Positions 1-5,527 of a stretch of DNA of 11,420 nucleotides are shown piece after piece. Below the pieces are notes generated by a model, which was given only the letters and a program-made list of their open reading frames with translations, ran no database searches and had not been told where the DNA came from. Position numbers and translations under genes: made by a program. This DNA is from Tepidiphilus sp. Its GTDB lineage: Bacteria > Pseudomonadota > Gammaproteobacteria > Burkholderiales > Rhodocyclaceae. Each line of letters opens with the position of its first letter. Positions within the stretch are counted from its first letter, which is position 1. Where the stretch lies: NCBI GenBank assembly GCA_028684345.1, contig JAQUGB010000040.1, positions 1 through 11,420 of the forward strand, given 5' to 3'.

Positions 1-126
1 TGTACAATCACCACATTCCCCAGAAAGCCCTGGGACATGTCCCGCCCATCGAGGCCATGAAAAGATGGTACGCAGAAAAACCGGAACTTTTCATAAAAAT
101 TCCACGCAATCGTCCGGGACCTGACA
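1..126 (+). mobile_element. Right end of an IS481-family insertion sequence (left part outside window)
   Basis: This stretch encodes the C-terminal tail of an IS481-type transposase and ends in a candidate terminal repeat whose reverse complement begins TGTCAGGTCCCGGACG. The boundary at about 126 is set in two ways: TGT- is a usual IS481-family terminus, and waaC coding homology resumes at 127. The DNA is visibly less G+C-rich than its neighbours, as expected of acquired DNA. The left end, the full transposase and any target duplication lie outside the window, so the element cannot be named. Confidence 0.75.
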
Positions 127-131
127 GGTAG
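1..131 (+). CDS. IS481-family transposase, C-terminal 42 residues (partial)
   Basis: Reading from base 3, 42 codons run to a TAG at 129-131. The peptide begins YNHHIPQKALGHVPPIEAMK and continues RWYAEKPELF. This closely matches the known C-terminal signature of IS481-family DDE transposases (YNxxxPQxALGxxxPxEAxxxW...KPELF), which follows the catalytic core. The catalytic D, D and E residues would lie upstream, outside the window. If the IS ends at 126, the last Arg codon and the stop are read from flanking waaC DNA. Assignment to the family rests on recalled motif similarity, not on a search. Confidence 0.75.
   Translation, partial: YNHHIPQKALGHVPPIEAMKRWYAEKPELFIKIPRNRPGPDR
101..126. repeat. 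Candidate right terminal inverted repeat of the IS
   Basis: The outermost bases read on the minus strand start TGTCAGGTCCCGGACGATTG. TGT at the tip is typical of IS481-family ends. The matching left repeat is outside the window, so the repeat length is unproven. Confidence 0.45.
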
Positions 132-949
132 CGATCCGCCGCTGGCGCCGCAGCCTTTTTTCTGCCGCCACATGGCGCGAGATCGCCGCGGTTCGCCAGC
201 GCCTCAGGGCGTGCCGCTACGACCTCGTGCTCGACAGCCAAGGATTGCTCAAGAGCGCGCTGATCGCCCTGCAGGCACGCGGCGAGCGGCACGGCTACGA
301 TCGGCGCTCCATCCGCGAGCCGCTCGCTGCCCTCTTTTATACCCACCGACATACCGTTTCGCGTGCGCTGCACGCGGTGACGCGCAACCGCCTGCTGGCA
401 GCGGCCGCACTCGGCTATCCCCCTCCGCAGACGGCGCCCGACTACGGCATCCGCCCCCCCCGGCAGCCCTTGCCGCTCGAGCTGCCGCCATGCTACGCCG
501 TCGCCCTGCACGCGAGCAGCCGCGATTCCAAGCTGTGGCCGCAGACGCATTGGGTCGAACTCGGGCGCACGCTTGCCGCAGCCGGAGTGCCGCTCGTCTT
601 GCCTTGGGGCAACGAGCGGGAACGGGAGCGCGCCCAGGCGATTGCCGCCCAGGTGCCGCACGCCCTGGTGCTGCCGCGCTTGCGCCTTGCCCAGCTCGCC
701 ACGCTGCTTGCCGGTGCCTGGGCCGTGGTGGGCGTGGATACGGGTTTGGTCCACCTTGCCGCGGCGCTCGACGTCCCCACCGTCGCGCTCTACACCGATA
801 CCGACCCGCAGCGCACCGGCGTCTTCCCCGGCCGCGCGCAGTCGGCGATCAATCTCGGCGGCGTCGGCCAGGTTCCAGCGCCCGCCGCCGTCCTGGAGGC
901 GCTGGAGCGTCTCGACCGGCCCCCAGCCATGTCCCGGCACAGCGGCTGA
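127..949 (+). pseudogene. waaC: waaC (LPS heptosyltransferase I), 5'-truncated by the IS
   Basis: WaaC is a GT9-family cytoplasmic enzyme that adds the first heptose to Kdo of the LPS inner core. The open frame from about 127 to TGA 947-949 reads VAIRRWRRSLFSAATWREIA, then RYDLVLDSQGLLKSALIA, and near the C-terminus VGVDTGLVHLAAALDVPTVA followed by TDPQRTG. These are characteristic WaaC motifs, the last being the ADP-heptose-binding region. About 274 codons remain of a usual ~320-330. The missing ~60 residues include the N-terminal start that normally reads like MRILLVKTSSLGDV. Extending the frame upstream meets TGA at 122-124 inside the IS. A GTG at 227 could start a shorter product, but that would lose the acceptor-side N-terminal domain, so function is unlikely. 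The intact 5' part may lie on the far side of the IS. Confidence 0.82.
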
Positions 950-1012
950 CCCTCCAAGCCGGGAGCGCGGTTTCCCCTCGCCGCCGTGTTCCGGGCGTGT
1001 TTCCTGCGACAA

Positions 1013-1042
1013 AGCGATCATCGGATCGATGCCACGATCGCT
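1013..1042. repeat. Nested inverted repeat upstream of the FNR-type box
   Basis: AGCGATC (1013-1019) is matched by GATCGCT (1036-1042). Between them CATCG-GAT-CGATG (1019-1031) forms a second small hairpin. There is no T-run, so an intrinsic terminator for waaC is not supported. It ends one base before the FNR-type box and could be an additional operator or chance. The rest of 950-1043 shows nothing else I can support. Confidence 0.3.
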
Positions 1043-1043
1043 C

Positions 1044-1057
1044 TTGACCCGTGTCAA
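1044..1057 (+). promoter_or_regulatory. FNR/DNR-type binding site for the hemerythrin operon
   Basis: TTGAC-CCGT-GTCAA is a perfect 5-bp inverted repeat with a 4-bp spacer. It fits the CRP/FNR-superfamily consensus (TTGAT-N4-ATCAA), with the C/G variant tolerated by FixK/NNR/DNR-like regulators. Its centre (1050.5) lies 41.5 bp before a start site predicted at about 1092, the class II activator geometry. Which regulator binds (an O2-sensing FNR/ANR or an NO-sensing DNR/NNR) cannot be read from the site. Confidence 0.75.
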
Positions 1058-1079
1058 GGCGCCGGGTGCAGCGCCTCGC

Positions 1080-1085
1080 TACAGT
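1080..1085 (+). promoter_or_regulatory. -10 element for the hemerythrin operon
   Basis: TACAGT matches four of six positions of TATAAT. It sits exactly where an FNR class II promoter places its -10 hexamer relative to the box at 1044-1057. Confidence 0.5.
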
Positions 1086-1116
1086 GAGCGCCGGAAGCCC
1101 CGACATGGAGACATAA

Positions 1117-1560
1117 ATGAGCACGATCGCCACCTTATTCACCCGAGACCACCGCCATGCCGACGACGGCTTCGCGGCGGTGGAAGCAGCGCTGCTCACC
1201 GGTCCTACCGCCTCGGCTCTCGACGCCTGGGAAGCGCTGGAGGCCGAATTGCTGCATCATTTCCTCGTAGAGGAGGAGGCGCTCTTTCCCGCATTCGAAG
1301 CCACCACGGGCATGAGCAGCGGACCCACCGAAGCGATGCGGCTCGAGCACGCGCAGATGCGCGAGCTCTTTGCGCCGCTTGCCGCCGCCATTGAAGCGGA
1401 AGAGACGGAGTCGGTGCGCGATCTGCTCGAGACCTTGCTCGTGATGCTGCAGCAACACAACATGAAAGAAGAGAACGTGCTCTACCCTCTTTGCGACCAG
1501 GCACTGGCAACGGCACAGCGCGAGGCGATTGCCCGACGGCTCGCCGCGACTTCGCCATGA
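1117..1560 (+). CDS. Hemerythrin-like (HHE) di-iron protein
   Basis: This is a 147-residue stand-alone hemerythrin-type four-helix bundle protein, predicted cytoplasmic with no signal peptide. Candidate iron ligands are H12/H14 (in TRDHRHAD), H48 and E52 (HHFLVEEE), H78 (LEHAQM), and H114 and E118 (QQHNMKEEN). This reproduces the H...HxxxE...H...HxxxE pattern of the HHE family. The ATG is preceded by GGAG at 1107-1110 with a 6-nt gap. Its stop overlaps the next start (ATGA). Family members bind O2 or NO, or take part in iron-sulfur repair (YtfE/ScdA/DnrN). It lacks the N-terminal ScdA domain of those repair proteins. Position first in an operon behind an FNR/DNR-type box and upstream of norCB suggests a role under anaerobic or nitrosative conditions. 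The exact function is inferred, not shown. Confidence 0.85.
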   Translation: MSTIATLFTRDHRHADDGFAAVEAALLTGPTASALDAWEALEAELLHHFLVEEEALFPAFEATTGMSSGPTEAMRLEHAQMRELFAPLAAAIEAEETESVRDLLETLLVMLQQHNMKEENVLYPLCDQALATAQREAIARRLAATSP

Positions 1561-1850
1561 CCGGCTCACCCCCCTTCCACCGAGCCCCCGAAGGCTACGC
1601 GGAGACGGAGGCGATGCTCTTCGACGCGCGGGAACTGCTGCCGCCCGATCCTTTCGTGCGCACGCTTGAGCTGCTCGAACGGCTGGAAGGTGGGCGCTGG
1701 GTGCGGCTGCTGCTCTATCGCGTTCCCTGGCCACTCTTCGAGGCGATCGAACCGGACGGCTGGGCGCACCGGGAGTATGTCCACGACGACGGCACGGTGG
1801 AGGTTCATCTTTTCCGCCCCTTGAACGGCATCGAGACGAACGCGCGATGA
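1557..1850 (+). CDS. DUF2249-family small protein
   Basis: This is a 97-residue soluble protein. Its middle part (LFDARELLPPDPFVRTLELL, then GGRWVRLLLYRVPWPLFEAI) has the DUF2249 pattern: an 'xDxRxLxPPxPxxxxLxxLxxL' start, a short strand, then 'PxPLF'. The end (TVEVHLFRP) resembles the closing strand of that fold. The family resembles TusA-like alpha/beta proteins but lacks a TusA CPxP cysteine motif here. DUF2249 proteins recur beside hemerythrin-like and denitrification genes, but no reaction is established. The ATG at 1557 overlaps the hemerythrin stop by 4 nt, and its own stop overlaps the next ATG by 4 nt, so all three are probably translationally coupled. A longer frame upstream to 1491 exists but would run inside the hemerythrin gene and is not needed. 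Confidence 0.75.
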   Translation: MTGSPPFHRAPEGYAETEAMLFDARELLPPDPFVRTLELLERLEGGRWVRLLLYRVPWPLFEAIEPDGWAHREYVHDDGTVEVHLFRPLNGIETNAR

Positions 1851-3145
1851 AAGCCCAGCCGCTCGACGTCAAATCCTCACCGCCGTACGCGGTGCCGCTG
1901 CGCTGGTTCGCGCTGGCGCCCCCCATGCTCGCGCTCACCGGCCTACTGCTTCTCTTCGAAGGGCCAACGGCGGTGCTCAGCCGGTGGACACCGGCCGCGC
2001 TCGCGCTCACCCACCTCACGGCGCTCGGGTTCATGGGCAGCGTGATGCTGGGAGCGCTGGTCCAAGTGCTGCCGGTGCTCGCCGGCGCCGTCTGGCCGCC
2101 GATGATGTTCCGCTGGCATCTGTTACCCGCCGCCTGGGGAACGGGGGTGCTGCTGCTCGCCGCCTCCTTTCTCTGGCCGAATCCGGCGCTGACGGGAACG
2201 GCCGCGATGCTCCTCACGGGCACGCTCGCGGTCTTCCTCTCCATCGCCTTCCTCGCCCTGGCATCCGCCCGCAATCCGGCCGGCGGGGATCTGCGCCGGG
2301 CCTTGACCGGATTCGCCCTCACGGCGCTGCTGGGGCTGGGGCTACTCGCGCAGCGCGAGGGAATCTGGCTGGCGGATCATTTCGCCTGGGTAAGCTGGCA
2401 TGTGGCGAGCGCCTGGAGCGTGTGGGGGCTGGGACTGGTGGCAGCGATCGCCTACGCGGTGGTGCCGATGTTCCAGCTCACGCCGCCCTACCCGGAGCGA
2501 TTCCGGGCGCGCTGGGGTAAAGCCCTGTGGCTGCTGCCGCTGGCCGTCGGCGCGGGCGTGGCGTTCGGCAACGAGGTGGCCACGGGCACGGCCGTACTCG
2601 GTGCGCTGCTCTTGGTGCCGCCCTTCACGGTGCAGACGCTGCAGCTGCAGGCGCGCAGCAAACGCCCCCGGCACGACGCCACCTGGAAACTGTGGCGCAT
2701 GGCCATGGTCTCGACCCTGGCGGCGCCACTCGCGGCTCTCCTTGCGGCGGGAGACGTGCTCTCGCCCTGGTGGGCAGGGGTGATCGTCTTCTGGGGTGGA
2801 TTCGCGGCGGTGATCTGCGGCATGTGGGTGAAGATCCTGCCCTTTCTCACCTGGCTGCACCTGCAGCAGCGCCCCGGCCGCCAGGGATTCCCCCCGACGA
2901 TGCTGCGCATCACGCCCGAAGCGCAGGCCGACCGGCTCTGGAGGATGCACGCGCTCGCTGCTGCACTGCTCCTTGCCGGGCTGATCTTCCCCGAACCGTT
3001 CATGCGCCTGGCGGGGCTGGCGGTGATCGCCTGCGCGGCGCAGCTGGGGTACATCCTGTGGCTGGCGGTGCGCACCTACCGCCGCTGGCCGCAGACGACG
3101 CAAGCGCAGGTCGAAGTACCTCCCTCGACGACCTCACCGGGGTGA
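1847..3145 (+). CDS. Polytopic membrane protein of denitrification clusters (heme-copper oxidase I/NnrS-like)
   Basis: This is a 432-residue integral membrane protein with about 12 hydrophobic helices and short polar loops. Histidines sit in or next to helices: H56 (ALTHLTALGF), H185 (SWHVASAWSVWG) and H338 (FLTWLHLQQ). The segment from H56 through GALVQVLPVLAG resembles the 'HLxxLGF...GALxxVLP' helix of heme-copper oxidase subunit I relatives. NnrS, a heme/copper membrane protein of denitrifiers, is the other plausible affiliation. It lacks the full set of NorB/CcoN metal ligands, so it is not itself a recognisable terminal reductase. The ATG at 1847 overlaps the DUF2249 stop. Possible roles are heme binding, NO resistance or assembly of norCB, all inferred from context. 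Family name uncertain; gene real. Confidence 0.65.
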   Translation: MKAQPLDVKSSPPYAVPLRWFALAPPMLALTGLLLLFEGPTAVLSRWTPAALALTHLTALGFMGSVMLGALVQVLPVLAGAVWPPMMFRWHLLPAAWGTGVLLLAASFLWPNPALTGTAAMLLTGTLAVFLSIAFLALASARNPAGGDLRRALTGFALTALLGLGLLAQREGIWLADHFAWVSWHVASAWSVWGLGLVAAIAYAVVPMFQLTPPYPERFRARWGKALWLLPLAVGAGVAFGNEVATGTAVLGALLLVPPFTVQTLQLQARSKRPRHDATWKLWRMAMVSTLAAPLAALLAAGDVLSPWWAGVIVFWGGFAAVICGMWVKILPFLTWLHLQQRPGRQGFPPTMLRITPEAQADRLWRMHALAAALLLAGLIFPEPFMRLAGLAVIACAAQLGYILWLAVRTYRRWPQTTQAQVEVPPSTTSPG

Positions 3146-3150
3146 GCGCC

Positions 3151-3534
3151 ATGGACTACGACACGCTCAAGACCTTGCACCTCACGTTCGTGAGCCTGAG
3201 TCTGGCCGGTTTCCTCGTTCGATACGTCCTCGCCGAGTACCGGCCAGCGCTCCTGCAACGGCGCCTGCTGCGGGTCCTGCCCCACGTCAACGACACGCTG
3301 CTCTTCGCCGCCGGCATCGGCCTTGCCGTCCTGCTGCGCCTCTCTCCATTCACTGTTTCCTGGTTCGGCGTGAAGCTGCTGTGGCTGCTGGCCTATATCT
3401 TCGCCGGTTCGGTCGCCCTCGGGCACGGACGCACACCTCGCCAGCAACGGCTCGCCTTCGTCCTCGCCCTTTTCTCGTTTGCCCAGATCGTGGGTTGCGC
3501 GGTACGCAAATCGCCTTGGGGATGGTTCGGTTAG
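3151..3534 (+). CDS. SirB2-family small membrane protein
   Basis: This is a 127-residue protein with four predicted membrane helices. The layout and motifs match SirB2-type proteins: an opening helix with LKTLHLTFVSLSLAGFLVRY, a central LLRVLPHVNDTLLFAAGIGL, then FGVKLLWLLAYIFAGSVALG and a final helix ending in RKSPWG. SirB2 was named as an invasion-gene regulator in Salmonella, but its biochemical role is unknown. The conserved membrane histidines (in LKTLH and LPHVNDT) would suit heme or quinone binding, which is speculative. The ATG at 3151 follows the upstream stop by 5 nt, with GGTGAG just before it. It is the last gene of the four-gene unit; norC has its own promoter. Confidence 0.75.
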   Translation: MDYDTLKTLHLTFVSLSLAGFLVRYVLAEYRPALLQRRLLRVLPHVNDTLLFAAGIGLAVLLRLSPFTVSWFGVKLLWLLAYIFAGSVALGHGRTPRQQRLAFVLALFSFAQIVGCAVRKSPWGWFG

Positions 3535-3549
3535 ACGGAATCGGGCGAC

Positions 3550-3563
3550 TTGACGCGAATCAA
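3550..3563 (+). promoter_or_regulatory. FNR/DNR-type binding site for norCB
   Basis: TTGAC-GCGA-ATCAA has two half-sites of the FNR/DNR consensus with a 4-bp spacer. One half is the TTGAC variant and the other the canonical ATCAA. The centre (3556.5) is 41.5 bp before a predicted start at about 3598. NO-responsive DNR/NNR control of norCB is the rule in denitrifiers. Confidence 0.8.
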
Positions 3564-3585
3564 TGCGCCGCCAGCCGCCCTTCCC

Positions 3586-3591
3586 TATCCT
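3586..3591 (+). promoter_or_regulatory. -10 element for norCB
   Basis: TATCCT (4/6 to TATAAT) lies at the class II distance from the box at 3550-3563. It leaves a short leader of about 23 nt before the norC ATG, which contains the AAGGAG ribosome site at 3609-3614. Confidence 0.5.
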
Positions 3592-3620
3592 CGGTCTGCC
3601 GAATCCCCAAGGAGAACAGC

Positions 3621-4052
3621 ATGGCCTCTTTCTTCAGCACGAGCGCCGCCCGCAACATGTTCTATGGCGGCACGCTCTTTTCCGTCCTCTTGTTCCTCGG
3701 CGTGACGTTGCACACGGAGAGCGTGCTGCCGCAGCGCGACCAGCGGGCGCAGATCGCGACCAACCCGGCCATCGCCGCCGGCAAGCGCATCTGGGAGGAG
3801 AACAACTGCATCGGGTGCCACACCCTGCTCGGCGAGGGTGCCTATTTCGCCCCCGAACTGGGCAACGTCTATAAACGGCGCGGACCGGAGTTCATCAAAG
3901 CTTGGATCCAAAGCCAACCCACCGGCGCACCCGGTCGCCGTCAGATGCCGCAGTTCCATCTCAGCGAGCAACAGCTCGACGATCTGGTGGAATTTCTGCG
4001 CTACGTCTCCGAGATCGATACGGCCGGCTGGCCCCCCAACATCGAAGGATGA
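3621..4052 (+). CDS. norC: Nitric oxide reductase subunit C (cytochrome c)
   Basis: This is the small subunit of cNor, a membrane-anchored monoheme cytochrome c. It passes electrons from periplasmic donors to NorB for 2 NO to N2O. It has 143 residues, close to the family's ~146. An N-terminal anchor helix (about 14-31, MFYGGTLFSVLLFLGVTL) is followed by the periplasmic domain. Heme c attaches at C63-I-G-C66-H67, with M109 (RRQMPQF) as the likely sixth ligand. The conserved 'GxGAYFAPELGNVY' follows the heme motif. The ATG is chosen from AAGGAG six bases upstream and from the start of homology. norB follows after 24 nt. Confidence 0.97.
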   Translation: MASFFSTSAARNMFYGGTLFSVLLFLGVTLHTESVLPQRDQRAQIATNPAIAAGKRIWEENNCIGCHTLLGEGAYFAPELGNVYKRRGPEFIKAWIQSQPTGAPGRRQMPQFHLSEQQLDDLVEFLRYVSEIDTAGWPPNIEG

Positions 4053-4076
4053 CCGGTTCCCCCAGGAGAATTTCCC

Positions 4077-5471
4077 ATGAAATACGCTTCCCAGGCGGTC
4101 GCGAAACCCTATTTCGTCGCCGCGCTCGCCCTCTTCGTCGCCCAGATCCTGTTCGGCCTCGTGATGGGGCTCCAGTACGTGGTCGGCGACTTCCTCTTTC
4201 CTCACATCCCCTTCAACGTGGCGCGGATGGTGCACACCAACGCGCTGATCGTCTGGCTGCTGATGGGGTTCATGGGCGCGGCCTACTATCTCGTACCGGA
4301 AGAGGCCGAACGCGAGCTGCACTCACCGCGGCTCGCGCTCGTCACTTTCTGGGTCTTCCTCGTGGCGGCTGGCTTGACGGTGATCGGTTATCTTTCCGTC
4401 CCTTATGCCACGCTCGCCAAGCTCACCGGCAATGAATTCCTACCGACGATGGGACGCGAATTCCTCGAGCAGCCGACACTCACCAAGATCGGCATCGTGC
4501 TGGTGGCCCTGTCGCTGCTCTACAACCTGTCACTGACCTATCTGCGCGGGCGCAAGACGGCGATCACCTCGGTGCTGCTCTTCGGCCTGTGGGGACTGGC
4601 GCTGATGTTCCTCTTCGCTTTCGTCAATCCGATCAACGTGGTGCGCGACAAATTCTACTGGTGGTGGGTGGTGCACCTGTGGGTGGAAGGCGTGTGGGAA
4701 CTGGTGCTGGGAGCGATCCTCGCCTTCGTGCTCGTCAAGATCACCGGTGTCGACCGTGAGGTGATCGACAAGTGGCTCTACGTGATCGTAACCCTGACGC
4801 TGGTGAGCGGACTGATCGGCACGGGGCACCACTACTACTGGATCGGTCTGCCGGAATACTGGCAGTGGCTCGGCTCGCTCTTCTCGGCGCTGGAGCCGTT
4901 GCCCTTCTTCGCCATGGTGCTCTTCGCCTTCAACATGGTCAATCGCCGCCGGCGCGATCATCCCAACCGGGCCGCGACGCTGTGGGCGCTGGGCACCAGC
5001 GTGATGGCCTTCCTCGGCGCGGGGGTCTGGGGATTCCTGCACACGCTCGCGCCGGTGAATTACTACACCCACGGCACGCAGCTCACCTCCTCGCACGGAC
5101 ACATGGCCTTCTACGGCGCCTACGTGATGGTGGTGCTGACGATCCTCTCCTACGCCTGGCCGCAGCTGCACGGGCGCACCGCGCAGGGCAACCGCTCGCA
5201 GGTGCTGGAGATGTGGGGATTCTGGCTGATGACGGTGTCGATGGTGTTCATCACCCTCTTTCTCACCGCTGCCGGCCTGCTGCAGGTCTGGCTGCAGCGC
5301 ATGGGTGATACGCCGCTGCCCTTCATGGCGGCGCAGGAGAAAATCGCCTTCTTCTACTGGCTGCGGGAAGGCACGGGCGTGGTGTTCCTGGTCGGGCTTT
5401 TGACCTATTTGGCGAGTTTCTTCATCGGCGTAAAGGGCAGCCCCGCCTATGGTGAGGCAGCGCGTTCTTGA
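4077..5471 (+). CDS. norB: Nitric oxide reductase subunit B (catalytic)
   Basis: This is the catalytic 12-helix subunit of cNor, a heme-copper oxidase relative with a heme b3/non-heme iron centre. It has 464 residues, the usual length. Ligands are all present with a constant offset of -7 from Pseudomonas aeruginosa numbering: H53 and H342 for low-spin heme b, H340 for heme b3, and H200, H251, H252 plus E204 for FeB (motifs VVHLWVEGVWE, GTGHHYYW, SSHGHMAF). AGGAG at 4064-4068 precedes the ATG by 8 nt. It is the last gene before a hairpin and the convergent nirN. No norQ/norD maturation genes follow, so these must be elsewhere or replaced. Confidence 0.98.
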   Translation: MKYASQAVAKPYFVAALALFVAQILFGLVMGLQYVVGDFLFPHIPFNVARMVHTNALIVWLLMGFMGAAYYLVPEEAERELHSPRLALVTFWVFLVAAGLTVIGYLSVPYATLAKLTGNEFLPTMGREFLEQPTLTKIGIVLVALSLLYNLSLTYLRGRKTAITSVLLFGLWGLALMFLFAFVNPINVVRDKFYWWWVVHLWVEGVWELVLGAILAFVLVKITGVDREVIDKWLYVIVTLTLVSGLIGTGHHYYWIGLPEYWQWLGSLFSALEPLPFFAMVLFAFNMVNRRRRDHPNRAATLWALGTSVMAFLGAGVWGFLHTLAPVNYYTHGTQLTSSHGHMAFYGAYVMVVLTILSYAWPQLHGRTAQGNRSQVLEMWGFWLMTVSMVFITLFLTAAGLLQVWLQRMGDTPLPFMAAQEKIAFFYWLREGTGVVFLVGLLTYLASFFIGVKGSPAYGEAARS

Positions 5472-5481
5472 GCCGGACGAC

Positions 5482-5511
5482 AAAGGGCGGAGGCTCGAGT
5501 CTCCGTCCTTT
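5482..5511. terminator. Hairpin terminator between convergent norCB and nir operons
   Basis: AAAGGGCGGAG (5482-5492) pairs with CTCCGTCCTTT (5501-5511) over 11 bp with one G-U pair and an 8-base loop. On the plus strand it is followed by a weak T-rich tract (TTTCTTT overlapping the stem). On the minus strand the stem also ends in CCCTTT. Lying 10 nt past the norB stop and 17 nt past the nirN stop, it probably serves both operons. Confidence 0.75.
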
Positions 5512-5527
5512 CTTTCCCCCGAACGTT

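Noticed and set aside
32..43. Perfect 12-bp palindrome GGGACATGTCCC
   Set aside because: It lies within transposase codons (Leu-Gly-His-Val-Pro) conserved in the family, so the palindrome is most simply a by-product of coding.
8..1057. Long minus-strand open frame (349 codons) opposite waaC and the IS end
   Set aside because: It is composed of Arg/Gly/Ala-rich low-complexity sequence, shows no family motif and mirrors the high-G+C waaC codons. It also crosses the IS/waaC junction, which a real gene would not.
1135..2322. 395-codon minus-strand open frame opposite the hemerythrin, DUF2249 and membrane-protein genes
   Set aside because: Three plus-strand genes with family motifs and overlapping start/stop codons account for the region. 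The minus frame lacks any start context or domain.
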